Source: Meloidogyne chitwoodi
Taxonomy: Eukaryota > Nematoda > Chromadorea > Rhabditida > Meloidogynidae
Direction: 5' to 3'
Length of the DNA stretch: 64,000 nucleotides
Assembly: GCA_015183035.1 (NCBI GenBank)
Contig: JACZZP010000002.1
Span: 2,294,001-2,358,000, forward strand
Shown: one piece after another, positions 32,701 to 43,568 of the stretch
Layout of the letters: each line of letters starts with the position of its first letter
How positions within the stretch are numbered: position 1 is the first letter of the stretch
The notes under the pieces: generated by a model
The model's database searches: none
The model's input: only the letters and a program-made list of their open reading frames with translations
Told to the model about the DNA's origin: nothing
Translations under genes and position numbers: made by a program

Positions 32701-33530
32701 TTATTTTTAGCCGTTCAAGTCAACCATTTATTCTCTCACCTTTTCTATTTTCTCCAACAATTTTATCCCCTACTATAATGGGCCCAGCAATCCTTTCGCC
32801 TAGAGTATTTTCACCTACGGTTTTTTTTAATTAAATTTAAATTTAATTTTTTATTTTTTTAAAAAAGATTTTAACTCCAAGGATAATGACTCCACTAATT
32901 TTTTCTCCTTTTATTTTTTCTTCTATAATTTTATCCCCAATTATTATGCAACCGTTTATTATGTCTCCTGGATTGATTAATAGTGTGGTAATTTAATTTA
33001 TTTTTTAAATTAAATAATTTAAAAAAAATTAAAAAATTTATTGGATAATTAGGTTAAAATATAAAAGAATTTTTTTCATTTATTAAAAAATTGGAATTAA
33101 CAATTCAAGTTCTCCTATTTCCGGACAGTGTTGGATAGGGTGTCCTTCTCCCTTTTTTTTTTATTTTTAATTTTTAAAATTTTATTTAAAAAATATAACT
33201 GTGTGGATATTTAAATATAAAGTATAATTAATTAATTTAATTTTTAAATTTAATTTTTTACAGATTTTAAGCCCTTTTGTAATGAATCCAATGATTATGA
33301 GCTCTCAAATAATGCATCCATTTATTTTATCTCCCCTAGTTTTGACACCAGGAATTTTAAACCCTTCAGCTCTTTCACCTCTTGTTCTAAGCCCTTTTGT
33401 TCTAAACCCTCAAGTTTTATCTCCAAAATTTTATTCTGGACTTATTCTGTCTCCTTATGCACTTAGCCCCGTTTTGATGAGTCCAACTTATGCTTATGTT
33501 GTTATTCTTTCGCCTAGTTTTTTAAGTTGA
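29773..33530 (+). CDS. MLT-10-like moulting-cycle protein, 14 exons
   Basis: Exons, all in phase: 29773-29928, 30061-30122, 30178-30401, 30470-30617, 31078-31360, 31436-31615, 31904-32011, 32054-32134, 32196-32354, 32404-32472, 32615-32655, 32711-32819, 32868-32987 and 33264-33530, giving 668 residues. Exon 1 starts with a basic segment and a hydrophobic signal (ITLFLIFLINLVQISYS). The middle has the family's LLSPRFLSVTE and LLSPSLFSLHS segments. The last four exons are a run of (I/V)LSPxxLSPxxFSP-type repeats. This layout matches nematode MLT-10-like proteins, secreted from hypodermis and needed for moulting in C. elegans; the match is from memory. Introns 4 and 6 carry GCAGGCGG repeats and intron 4 a 102-bp MITE. 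The coding path appears intact. Confidence 0.85.
30640..30850. repeat. GCAGGCGGAATTTAA repeats, intron 4 of the MLT-10-like gene
   Basis: Three spaced copies of a (GA)AGCAGGCGG word with AT-rich linkers. The same word makes a tandem array in intron 6 at 31630-31860. Confidence 0.55.
30876..30977. mobile_element. 102-bp MITE, AGAGATCGG terminal inverted repeats
   Basis: The left end AGAGATCGGGATTTTCCCAAATTCAAAT pairs with the right end ATTTGAATTTGGCCGATCTCT. The middle holds further ATTTGA/TCAAAT palindromic words. It lies wholly within intron 4. Confidence 0.7.
31630..31860. repeat. Minisatellite, ~52-bp unit (TGAAAATATGAAGCAGGCGGATTTAAAAAA...)
   Basis: Four tandem, slightly diverged units ending TTCTGATTTTGTG, plus a partial fifth (TTACGAAGCAGGCC), fill most of intron 6 of the MLT-10-like gene. 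Confidence 0.75.
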
Positions 33531-34101
33531 TTTAATTTATATTATTTTTTAATTTATTTTTGTTCATTTTTTTTAATAAAATTAAAAAAAAAATTTATAA
33601 TAAATTTTAAATCTCTCAAATTGGACATTTCATTACTGAGCTATATAATTACAAAAATGCCTATAACTTTTAGTTTACTTGACCAAAAAATCCAAATTTT
33701 TGTATTCTAATAGAGAATTGAACAGACTACTAAATAAAAATAAAATTATTTAAAAATATAAATTTAAAAAAAAATTAAGATAAAACAAAAAGTGTGTCTC
33801 ATTATCTCTTTAGGATCACATCCTTTAAATATTTTATTAATAATATGGAAATAAATGTAAAAAATATCTTACTTTTAGACAACTCAGAGACTAAATGAAA
33901 ATAAAATTGAATTATTTAAAATCGAAATTCTTCGTTTCCCCTCTTCCGTCGCCTTGGAAGAACACTCGCTATGTTAACATTAATTAACTGAACAAACTTT
34001 ATTTTAAAAAAATTAAAATTTTCTTTGAAAGTTTATCAAAATATATAATATTTATATTATTTTTTAAATCAATTATTTATCATCATTATTTAATGAAAAC
34101 T
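33531..34101. other. Spacer, no gene seen
   Basis: AT-rich sequence between the 3' end of the MLT-10-like gene and a minus-strand mini-gene. No splice-supported ORF and no clear repeats. Confidence 0.4.
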
Positions 34102-34239
34102 TTAAGGAATATTTTGGCATGGATTGCACCAAAATCCAGGAAAAAATTGCGCTTCAATTTGTTGTCCAAAAAATATTGTTAAAATAAATAAAATTAATAA
34201 AATAAAGAAAATGTTTGAAATTTGTGTATTTTGCTGCAT
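34102..34239 (-). CDS. 45-residue putative secreted peptide with a CNPC motif
   Basis: An ATG-initiated ORF that is too short for usual cut-offs. Polar N-terminus (MQQNTQIS), then about 20 hydrophobic residues (NIFFILLILFILTIFFG), then QQIEAQ as a plausible signal cleavage region. The short mature tail FFPGFWCNPCQNIP has a Cys-x2-Cys pair. The arrangement resembles small secreted nematode peptides. Conservation in relatives would decide whether it is real. A MITE begins 87 bases beyond its start, in its likely promoter. Confidence 0.45.
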   Translation of the reverse strand: MQQNTQISNIFFILLILFILTIFFGQQIEAQFFPGFWCNPCQNIP

Positions 34240-34325
34240 TTTTTAATTAATTTAATGAATTATTTTATAATTTTACCTTAAATTATACAGTAATTAATTT
34301 TATTAAAACTTTCTTTGTTCTGTTA

Positions 34326-34499
34326 GACAAAATGGTCATTGACAGAAATGTTAAAAAGGAAGTAAATAATTGTTAATAAAAATTAAATATCTTTATTAAA
34401 AATATTAGATGCTTCAAAAAAATTATTATTTAATTAGCCAAGGTCTTAATGAAAAGTAAATAATCAAAAAATACATTTTTGTCAATGACCATTTTGTCC
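34326..34499. mobile_element. MITE, GACAAAATGGTCATTGACA terminal inverted repeats
   Basis: GACAAAATGGTCATTGACA at 34326-34344 is the exact complement of TGTCAATGACCATTTTGTC at 34480-34498. The 174-bp element has no ORF and sits upstream of the small peptide gene. Confidence 0.75.
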
Positions 34500-35104
34500 T
34501 TTAAATTCATAATTGGAATAAAAACAAATATTTACTCAAAAAATTAATTAAATAAAATTTAAAATTAGAAAATAAACCTTTTAGTTAAATTAAAAATAAA
34601 TTAAAATGTCTAAAAAAATTAAAAAATAATAGTCTTTCATCACAAATTTATTTTTAATTTTATTTACCAAAAAATTCCCATGACTTTTAATAAACAAATT
34701 TTAATTGAAAATAAATCAAAATGATTAAATGTTTTAGTGTTTCTGCTAGAAAAGTGTTTGACTTTTAAAGGAAATTGCAGCAATAAAAAATGAAGCAAAA
34801 AAAGTTTTATTCCATTTTAATATATAAAACTTGTTTTAAAATAATTAATATTAAGTAGTAGCAGAAACAAAGTTGTAAAAAAGGTTGGAAATTAAAGGGT
34901 AAAATAGTAGTAATAATAAAAAAAGTTTTGATTTATTATTTTGACTTAAAAATAAAAATAGTTAAGTTGTAATAAAAAAATAATAATATTATAAAAACAA
35001 ACATCCTTTTTTATTTCCTTTTTTATTTTCTTTTGACGTAATGACCTTTTGAACTTTTTTACTTTATTAATTTAAAAATTAGTAAAATAAAAATTGGAAC
35101 TTAT

Positions 35105-35292
35105 CGTCTATTTTAGTTATCCACCCCATTTAATCGCAGGAAAATAAACAAAAATAAATATAAAAAAGAGAATTAGTGACCAAATATACACCATTTAATC
35201 GCAGAAATGCACAAAGATGACTTTAAAATAAAATATTTTCTTGCAAATAAATTGGCCTAAACTTGCGAATAAATTGGATGAATACCTAAACT
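35105..35292. repeat. CCCCATTTAATCGCA family, degenerate copy
   Basis: TCCACCCCATTTAATCGCAGGAAAAT near 35115 and AATATTTTCTTGCAAATAAATTGG near 35230-35260 are the two arms. It is the most diverged of the three copies around the SURF4 gene. Confidence 0.5.
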
Positions 35293-35338
35293 AGTCAAGT
35301 TGTTCAGAAGAATTAAAATATTAAATTATTTATTATTT

Positions 35339-37018
35339 CTAAATTTTCTTTTTTGTAAATTCATCAAAAGAATATTGTCCAGGTCCGTACACAAAAACAA
35401 GCAAAAGTCCACCAATAACCGAAAGAGTTTGGAAAAAATCAAATTTTGAGAATTCGATATAAGGACTATTTTTTGGTAATTGCCACCATGCATTTAAAGT
35501 AAAATTTATAAATAAAAGCCAAAGGGAAAGCAAAAATGCTGCATAACGTGCCTTGAAGCCGGTAATAACCAAAAACATTAAAATTGAGCCAATAAAGAGT
35601 TCAATCTAATTTATTTAAAATATTTTTAAAATATTTAAAAATGTTGGGGTGATTTTTAATAAAAATACCATTAAAAAAATATTTATTTAATTAATTTTCT
35701 GAAATTGTATAATTTAGGTACCCACCCCATTTATTCGCAAGAAAATATTTGACACCCAAAAATGATTTGAAGATAAAAAATATTTTCTTGCGAATAAACG
35801 GGAGGTTACCTAAAATATTCAAGTTACTAATTTTCTTCTGTAGCGCCCCTTCTACTAAAAAAAACTAAGGCTTAGGTGATAGGGTGTAATAGTGAAAAAA
35901 CTAAAAATTAAAGAAATTTTAATTAAATTAAAAATAGAAAAACCATTCTTGAAGGCTCATTAGTATCCCATCGAAGAAGTGAAATAAACATTAAAGGCAA
36001 AAGTATTCGTCCTGCTAGCATTAAATAATTTTTTGATTTGCTGTCTTTTGGCCCTTCTAATTGAGGAATTCCAACACTTATTGAAGGTTGTTTTTCTTTG
36101 GTATTATTCAGAGTTTCTGCAATTAATAGTAAAAGTCCTCCAATGATTGCAACGTTTCTATAAAAAATTTTTAATTAATTTTTTATTCAATTTTGGAGTT
36201 AGGTCGTTTCAGTGCTAGAGCTATAACTCGAGAATGGTTAAACTTTTATAAAATATTTTTTTATCTTTCGATAGAGAATTTAATTCTCTATTGTTTGATA
36301 CCAAAATTGTTTAATTATATTAATTCCTTCCTGAGATATATGACTCGTACTGAAACGACCTTATATAAATTTTAATTTTACACTGCTACAAAGTGCAAAT
36401 CAAAGTGTACACCATAAAGAATTGTATGATAAATAACCATAAATACAAGTAAAATACAACTTGGAAGAACTAGTCTTCTTAAAAATAAAATTGAAAAAGA
36501 GGGAATAATTTGTCCAAGAATGCCAAAAGTGATAAAAATATCTGCTGGCTTCCAAGTGGGCAATTCTGCCCAATAAACAGAAATATAGCGATGTTGATCC
36601 TTTAATTACGATTTTTATAAAGTTTAAGTAAACACCCCATTTAATCGCAAGAAAATATTTAAAATATTTTCTTGCGATTAAATGGGGTGTTTATATAATT
36701 TGGATAGGTTACTGTAATTTATTAAGAAAATTTAAAAATAAATAAATTATAACCTTCCATTGAAGCCCAACACGAATTCCATCATCAATAAACATACTTA
36801 ACAAGCATATTCTAGCGATAATTACCCAAATAAATTGATAATTTGATATTGACTTGTTAAAAAAATTAAAAATTAATTTTTAATTAGTTTATTTAATTCA
36901 GATTTTTTTTAAATATTTTTTCTAGTCCATTAATTTAAAAATATTATTTTTAAATTAATTTATTTTTAAATAAATTTACCAGTTGGCGAAAATCAATGAA
37001 TGGCAACAATTTATTCAT
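35339..37018 (-). CDS. sft-4 (C. elegans name): SURF4 family ER cargo receptor
   Basis: Exons in transcript order: 36980..37018, 36754..36852, 36382..36599, 35944..36157 and 35339..35605, all in phase, giving 278 residues (vertebrate SURF4 is about 269). Family blocks are clear: ARICLLSMFIDDGIRVGLQW; IIGGLLLLIAET after a membrane segment; YLMLAGRILLPLMFISLL; and SKFDFFQTLSVIGGLLLVFV. The C-terminal KKKI tail is the usual dilysine-type ER retrieval signal. SURF4 cycles between ER and Golgi and exports soluble secretory cargo. Intron 3 carries a PIF/Harbinger-like MITE, intron 2 a near-perfect palindrome and intron 4 a third inverted-repeat copy. The gene itself looks intact. Confidence 0.9.
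35712..35815. mobile_element. Inverted-repeat MITE, CCCATTTATTCGCAAGAAAATATTT family
   Basis: The left arm TTTAGGTACCCACCCCATTTATTCGCAAGAAAATATTT pairs, with a few mismatches, with the right arm starting AATATTTTCTTGCGAATAAAC and ending GTTACCTAAA. It lies in intron 4 of SURF4. Confidence 0.7.
36202..36360. mobile_element. 159-bp PIF/Harbinger-like MITE with TTA target duplication
   Basis: The terminal repeats GGTCGTTTCAGT and ACTGAAACGACC are exact complements. TTA flanks both sides (36199-36201 and 36361-36363), the target length and sequence typical of PIF/Harbinger elements. It is in intron 3 of SURF4, about 20 bases from the exon 3 donor. A single matching end (GGTCGTTTCAGTGCC) occurs at 37143. 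Confidence 0.72.
36625..36705. repeat. Near-perfect palindrome, CCCCATTTAATCGCAAGAAAATATTT family
   Basis: The arm AAACACCCCATTTAATCGCAAGAAAATATTT at 36630-36660 is followed directly by its complement. This 64-bp hairpin sits in intron 2 of SURF4. It is the most symmetric, and so probably the youngest, copy of the family. Confidence 0.8.
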
Positions 37019-37665
37019 TTTTTTAAAAGTTTGTATAAATTATTTATTTTCTTTTACTAAAAAAAATATTTAAATAAATTAAGTTTTATTATTTATTTAT
37101 TTTATTCCTATTGGTTGAAAAATTCTGTTTGTTTTAGGGAGAGGTCGTTTCAGTGCCAAAAATTAAAAAATAAAAAATTTTTTATTTTTTCTTAAAAAAT
37201 AAAAAATTATATAATAAGTAAAATAGAATTATTAAAAAAATAAAAAATTTTTTATTTTTTAAGACAATAAATAAACTAAAAAATGAATTATTTAATTTTA
37301 CTCAATTAAAATAAAATAATAACAAGTTTATTTTCTTTTATTTTTTAAATAATAATAGTACAATTAATCATTTTTATTAAATAAAATTTAATTTCTCAAA
37401 AAAAATTTAATTAAAAAAAAAATTTTTTTAGTTCTGATTTTTTTAAATTGTTTTTTATAAATTAATCCAATTCAATTCAGTCATTTTTATTTTTTTAAAG
37501 TCAAAACAGCTGTTGATCAAAAAAAACTAACTTTTATTTTTCCTTCTATATGTTAGTAAAAATTTTTGTTTATTTTTTTAATTTAATAAAAACAAAAATT
37601 GATTTTTTTTAAATAAAAATAATAAAAAATAAAATAAACTATTTATTTTATTTAAAAAATAAAAA
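37019..37665. other. AT-rich intergenic spacer (divergent promoter region)
   Basis: Lies between the minus-strand SURF4 gene and a plus-strand mini-ORF, so it may serve as a shared upstream region. It contains a lone MITE end (GGTCGTTTCAGTGCC, 37143) and two AAAAATAAAAAATTTTTTATTTTTT palindromes near 37165 and 37240. No promoter element could be assigned. Confidence 0.4.
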
Positions 37666-37854
37666 ATGACTGCAGGAGAATTTTTAAATTTTTGGCCATA
37701 TTATTCCTACTCACCCTTCTACAAATACAGCGATACTTTTGACTACTATAAATTCGGTCCTCTGTATGATTGTTATTATAAAATACCTTATAGACTTCCT
37801 CCAACTCAAAGCTATTTTTCTTGGCGTTATGAGAACAGTTACTACCCTTATTAG
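37666..37854 (+). CDS. 62-residue Tyr-rich putative peptide
   Basis: An ATG-led ORF unusually rich in Tyr, Phe and Pro (YYSYSPFYKYSD; YYKIPYRLPP; ENSYYPY). It has a single Cys and no signal peptide. The composition is unlike the A/T-driven Lys/Asn/Ile composition of random ORFs around it, which supports real coding. I do not recognise the family. It could also be one exon of a larger gene, but no fitting partner exon was found in 37855-38540, which otherwise holds only AT-rich sequence. Confidence 0.4.
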   Translation: MTAGEFLNFWPYYSYSPFYKYSDTFDYYKFGPLYDCYYKIPYRLPPTQSYFSWRYENSYYPY

Positions 37855-38540
37855 GCGAAAAATGTAAGTTTTTGTCAAATTTAACGCATATAAATTTTTA
37901 AATTAGTTTTATAAATTTGAATTTAATATCAAAATAAAGAGCTGGTTTTTCTCTATAAAATATCAAAAAATAATAATTTTAACTTAACTTTTCGAATTAT
38001 TATGTATTTTCAAAAATTGTTGCTTGTTTTTATTCTAGTCACTTTATTATCGGTTTTTTGACTTTATTTCTAAAAATAATGAGTGAAATTTTTTTAAATT
38101 ATATATCATTTTATAACCCTGATTTTTCTCTATTTTATAATATAAAATATAAATTAAAATCTTTTTCAAAAGAAAAGTTATGAATTTTTAATTCAAGCAA
38201 GTTGGAATTTTTGTAAATTAATTTTTGAAGGTTTTTGCTCGATAAAAATTTTTAATTTGTTTAAAATTAATTTATTTTAAGATTATTTTAAAGTACAGAT
38301 TCTGCTCTATAAAATAAATATAAAAATAAAATTTATAAAAAATTAAAAATATTTTTAATTAAAATTCAGATGCAACAACAACATTAATCATTTTATTAAA
38401 AATCAGGCATTAACAAAAGAAGAAATATTTTAATTAAAATTATAATAAAAAAATTATTTTAAAAATTCAATTTAATTATTGAAGGATATATACAACTTTT
38501 AATTGAAAAATAAATTTACTTTTTTTACTTTTTTAACTTT

Positions 38541-41271
38541 TTAATGACCTCCTCCACCTAACCATCCATCACATTGATAATCTACATGAATAAAAACACG
38601 TTCAACAAATTCTAATGATTTAATCTAAATAATTTAAAAAAATTAAATAAATCTCTACTTAAATTATGACATTTGAGTTTAAATAAATTAATTTTCTTAA
38701 ATTTTTTACTTTTAAAATCCCTCTATCTTTACTTACTTTCCTCTCCAAAGCTTCAGTTAAATCATGAGTCAGTTTTAAAGGCAAATGTTCATCCAAAACT
38801 ACATGTAATTCAACTAGTGCACGTTCTCCTAAATGATAAACCATCATATGCTCAATATATTTAATTTTATCATCATGTTGAATTGCTATCCGTAAAATAC
38901 GGGAAATTGCTTCCTGTTCTGCACGTCTTCCAATCATTAATGGAATTGTTGAAAAAACATTTGCCATCCATGAAATTGCAATAAATGAACTGAAGAAAAT
39001 TGAAAAAATTTGAATAATTGAAAAATAATTGAAAAGCTCAAATATAATTGAAAAAATTGAAAATCAAAAATCTTAAATTTTTTTCAAAAATTCTAATTAA
39101 CCTTCCGACTTCAAAAAATCAATGTTTAATATCCAAAACTCTTATTTAATTACCAAAAAATAACAACCCCAACTAAATTATTTTATTAGAAAAAAAATTA
39201 TTTTATTTAAAAATCCAACTAGAAGCTTTTTAAAAAGAACAGATTTATCAGATGTATTTGAAAAAGCTACAAGTTGGAATAAATAAATAAACTTTTTTGT
39301 AAACATTTTACAATTTTATATAAAATTGTAAAAATAAGAAAAAACACACTTCTTTCTAATTTTGAGTTTTTTTAATATTTTTTACAAATCCAACTTGAAG
39401 CTTTTTTTAAATTATACATTTAACATGTATTTTTGAAAAAGCTACAAGTTGGATAATTAAATAACTTTTTTCGAAATATTTTAAATTTTATAGAAAATTG
39501 TAAAAATAAAGATAAATAAACTAGTTTTTAATTTTTATTTTTAAATTAATTAAATTAATTTATTTACCAAACAATAATAGCACCAATCGGATCAGCCAAA
39601 GGCCAATACCAATCTCCAATTAAAGCACAAGATAAAGCAACAAAAGAAGTCAAAATATCATTTCTTAAATCTAATCCCATTAATCTACATCCTTGTGAAT
39701 TTTTAGAGTAACAAATTGTTAATAAAATAATTCTTATTATTATACCACCCAAAAGTATTGAAATTGTCGGTATATTAGCTTCTGGATGGACCTTTAATTT
39801 TAAAAATTATTTTATTATTTAAAATTAATTAAAAAATAGTCTTTAAATAGGCATATTAATTTATTTTTTATTTAATTTATTAAATCCCTCTTTGAGAATA
39901 AATTTTGCCAAAAAAAATAAATTTTAAGAGTAAGAAGGTAAATTGTAAAATATTTTTTTAAATAAAGTATTAATTTATTTGAATATAATTTTAATTTAAT
40001 TATTTTATTTTTTTAAACCTCTTTAATTTTAAATTAAAAATTTTTGCCTTTTGGGTTTACTCAATTAAATATTAATTATAAATGGTATTCTGTCTAGCTG
40101 AATTAAAACTTCGCTAATTCAAAAGGGTATGTGTCAATTTTTATTTTATTCCTTTTACCGTACACCTATTTCCTTCTCCAACTTGAATTAACTCACACTG
40201 ATAAAATAGTATAGAAAAATAAGAGAGACATTCTCTAAATAGTCTTTGTCTCTCCTCTTTTTCATTATTTAAATAATAATTTAAAATTTTAATTTTTTTA
40301 GCTAATATTATTAAATATCTTTAAATTAATTATTTATTTATTTTTACCTCATTTTGAATAATAGCTTGGGCAGACTGTGCAATCATCATAATATTAGCTA
40401 CCCCCATTATAGTAGAACACACAATTACTGAAACAATTTCTAAACGTTCTCTACCTCTTGGATAATTTAACATATTTGTATTATTTATTGCCCAAACACT
40501 TGACTTAAATTATTTAATTTTATTAAATTAAATTAATTAAAATAAATACTTGAACAATTAATGAAGTTGTTAAATCCATTGCATTGTCAATAAAAGCACT
40601 AAAAATTAAAATAAATATTTAAAATTTAAAAAATATATAATTTTTAGCATGAAAATGTAAAACAATTTTATTTAAAAATTAATAACTAATCCTTCAAAAA
40701 TTTTATTTTTTTATTTAATTTAAAAATATTAAAACCTAACAACAGAGTAAGAATGTGACATTATCGCAGCCATTAAATTTGCCACTAACAGTATAATATT
40801 TAAAACAAAAATAATTCTTGCCATTAATCTATCCATTCTTTGCCCTTTTTTATTCATTTCATTTCTAGCTCTTTCAATAGCTAAATGGTCAAAATCTAAT
40901 TTATTTAAGCATTTCTCATCAATATGATAATTTTCGATTAATCTGTCCTGATTTTCATAAAACTGAAAAAAAATTAAATTAATTTTTTAAACGAAAAAAA
41001 AGAATTTTTTATTTAAAAAATCCAACTAGAAGCTTTTTAAAAACAACAGATTAATCATGTGTATTTGAAAAAGCTACAAGTTGGAATAAATAAATAAACT
41101 TTTTTTTTGGTAATTAAAAATTAAAAAAAATTAATAACACACCTCTTTCAATTTTTTTAATCTTTTTCTCTTTGTGAAAAACCCAGCTTTTGAATTTAAA
41201 CAAATACGAGGATCACTAGTTCGTCTTCGTTCAAATTTATGATTTTCTAGTAAAGGCTCCTTCTCTTCCAT
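38541..41271 (-). CDS. Cation diffusion facilitator (CDF/SLC30/MTP-type) metal transporter
   Basis: Exons in transcript order: 41143..41271, 40736..40962, 40550..40598, 40348..40503, 39568..39791, 38737..38989 and 38541..38624, all phase-consistent, giving 373 residues. The cytosolic N-terminus is followed by a first membrane helix (IIFVLNIILLVANLMAAIMS). SAFIDNAMDL contains the metal-site Asp pair, NYPRGRERLEIVSVIV is the usual CDF loop and helix, and MGLDLRNDILTSF carries the second intramembrane site with an Asp in the position often occupied by His. ADPIGAII and a C-terminal domain (HLGERALVELHVVLDEHLPLKLTHDL; VFIHVDYQCDGW) follow. The DxxxD/DxxxD-like pattern resembles Mn/Fe-type MTP members, which is inference. 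Introns 1 and 5 hold three copies of a 65-bp hairpin repeat. Confidence 0.87.
39214..39278. repeat. 65-bp hairpin repeat, copy 1 (TCCAACTxGAAGCTTTTT)
   Basis: TCCAACTAGAAGCTTTTT pairs with AAAAAGCTACAAGTTGGA around a ~29-bp loop. It lies in intron 5 of the CDF gene, 110 bp from copy 2. Confidence 0.75.
39389..39453. repeat. 65-bp hairpin repeat, copy 2
   Basis: TCCAACTTGAAGCTTTTT...GAAAAAGCTACAAGTTGGA, exactly the same length as copies 1 and 3 despite loop differences. Also in intron 5 of the CDF gene. Confidence 0.75.
41021..41085. repeat. 65-bp hairpin repeat, copy 3
   Basis: TCCAACTAGAAGCTTTTT...AAAAAGCTACAAGTTGGA in intron 1 of the CDF gene. No further copy was noticed outside this gene. 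Confidence 0.75.
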
Positions 41272-42084
41272 TTAAATTAATTAAAAAATTAAAAAATAAT
41301 TTTAATAAATTAAAAAATATTTTTTAAGGTATTTATTTATTGATTAGGGAATTATTTTTGCTTACAATTAATTATTTGAGATAAGAATTGTGGGAACATA
41401 TATTTAATAAATTTATTAAATATTACTCAATATATAATATTTATTCTTTAAAGTAATAAAAAGGAAAGGCGGAAAATCGAGAAAAGAAAAAGGTATAATT
41501 AATAAATTTTTACTATAAAAGTTTAGCGAAACAATCGAAAGGATATCAACATCACAATTATTAAAATAAGATCACAAACTTAAAAATAAATTTGAAAAAT
41601 TGTAAATAACAAATTTAATTAATTATACATTTATTCTAAAAATAAAAAATAAACTTGAAATTGCATTTACAAAAATTTTTTACAAATTTACAAATAAACT
41701 TGAAATTGTAAATAGCAAGTTTAATTACAATTAAATTAAATACAAAATTACAACTAATTGTATATTATTTATTTTTGTAATTATAATTTTATTTAAAATT
41801 GTATATTAAAATGTAAGTTTGTAATTCGCATTTCTCATGAATTTATTTAAAAAGAATTATTAATTTTATAAACACAAATAAAAAACTTTTTATATTTGCT
41901 CAGAGCTAATTACAATTTTGCCCATCTATGTATATTTATTAATTTTCCAATAAAATTAATAATGTTTGGGAAGACTAAAATACTTAGAATTCTTCCTCAA
42001 AGATATAATAATGAATAAACTTTGCTTCTTACATTAAAAAATAAATTCACCTTTGACGTCTCTATTTTTAAAATTAAAATTAAA

Positions 42085-42294
42085 ATGGACATTAATCAAG
42101 AAATAAAAAAGAAGAAGCCTAAAAAATGTAGTATTGGTAGTTTATTATTACTTGAACAATTATCCAATTTTTGCCTGAAAATGAAAAAACAATGTAACAA
42201 CAAGAAAAAGTTTAAAAATATTCCTCGTCCTTTACCTCTTGAATTACTTTTTGAAATATTTAGAACAATCAGAACATCTAATATAAGGCATTAA
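42085..42294 (+). pseudogene. F-box-like fragment, duplication unit 1
   Basis: About 69 codons with RPLPLELLFEIFRTI, a typical F-box start. Some 20 bases after the stop another frame reads TFLLTCKSILFIY, which looks like the second half of an F-box motif. No clean splice pair joins them, so I call it decayed. A close copy lies at 53810-53923, with the F-box core conserved between copies. Confidence 0.55.
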
Positions 42295-42640
42295 AATAAA
42301 TTTTAAGAGTTTTAGTACTTTCCTATTAACTTGCAAATCCATTCTCTTTATTTATTAAAAAATAGTTAAAAAGATATAATTATAAGACATTTATTAATAA
42401 AGATTAAATAAATAAATACTTCAATATTTTATTAAGAATAAAAGAAAAAATAAATAAGAAGCTGATTGACTTTTTCTTTAAATATTTAATATTATCGTTA
42501 ACACAGTAGGTCTAAATTTTTAAAATTTTCTCTTATATTTTTATAGGGTATTTGATCTCTTATTTATTAATTTCTTTATTTTTCATAAAATAGCGAATTA
42601 TATACTAATTTAATTTTTATTAATTGTTTACCTATATTAA

Positions 42641-43568
42641 TAGGTACTTTTCCGTTATGGCGGCAATTTCTGCTACTTTTTGTCCGCAAATTTTTTTCTT
42701 TTTTTATTATATTGGAGGCATAAATCAACAATTTTTGCTAAAATATCATCAAATGCATCAACTTTTCTTCTTTCTGAGAGTGAGTACGAATATATAAGAA
42801 TTTCTTGCCGGAGACGAATACTCGCTGAGATAAAGGTCCCTGAAACTTGAAAAACCATAGGGGGGACCAAGCACTACTAAGTGATTACTGCGGCTGCACT
42901 TAAATTATTTTCACTGAATTAATTATTTTGTTGTAATTTTAGCCGTAAAATAACGAATGTACCAAAAGCCAACCAGCCATGGGCGTTAAAATGAAGAAGT
43001 GATAAAACACTCCCAATAGGTACAAGTTTGCGTGTTTCCAGCAAATTTCGATCCTTCATAACTTTGTTCATAATCGTTCAATCTCGACAATTTTGGTCTC
43101 ATTCGATAGATTTCGAAGAGCTCTTTCGAATGAGCTTTCATACTCATATTCGAATTTTTTACCCCAAAATGTGCTTACTCCCCCCTTTGGTTTTTCAAGT
43201 TTCAGAAACCTGTATCTCAGCGAGTATTCGTCTCCGGCAAGAAATTCTTATATATTCGTGCTCAGCTCGACGGGAGGAATCGATTGATATATATTACATG
43301 TTTCAAAGCTCGGACCCGATATACTAAAGCGACCCCAAAAGTTGGAAAGAGTAATTTCGAAAAAATATAAAAGTAAATAAAGGTATATAGTAAATTAATG
43401 TATCAACAATCATATTATTGGAGAGTTTTCCCATTCAGCTTTATATAATCTTTTTTTTTTGGGAAAAATTAAAATATATGTTGATTTATGCCTCCAATAT
43501 AATAAAGAAGGAAAAAAATTTGCGGACAAAAAGTAGCAGAAATTGCCGCCATAACGGAAAAGTACCTA
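42641..43568. mobile_element. 928-bp fold-back element with ~95-bp inverted ends, TTAA flanks
   Basis: The left end TAGGTACTTTTCCGTTATGG through TATTGGAGGCATAAATCAACA is matched in inverse at 43484-43568. Further inside, CGGAGACGAATACTCGCTGAG (42811-42835) pairs with CTCAGCGAGTATTCGTCTCCG near 43215. TTAA flanks both ends (42637-42640, 43569-43572). The other duplication unit, near 55530, has one uninterrupted TTAA in the same context: a clean empty site. TTAA targets are typical of piggyBac-type elements. No transposase is encoded, so it is non-autonomous. Confidence 0.85.

Noticed and set aside
43028..43327. 99-residue ORF and overlapping smaller ORFs
   Set aside because: They fall inside the TTAA-flanked fold-back element, and the same arm is open in several frames with no domain pattern.
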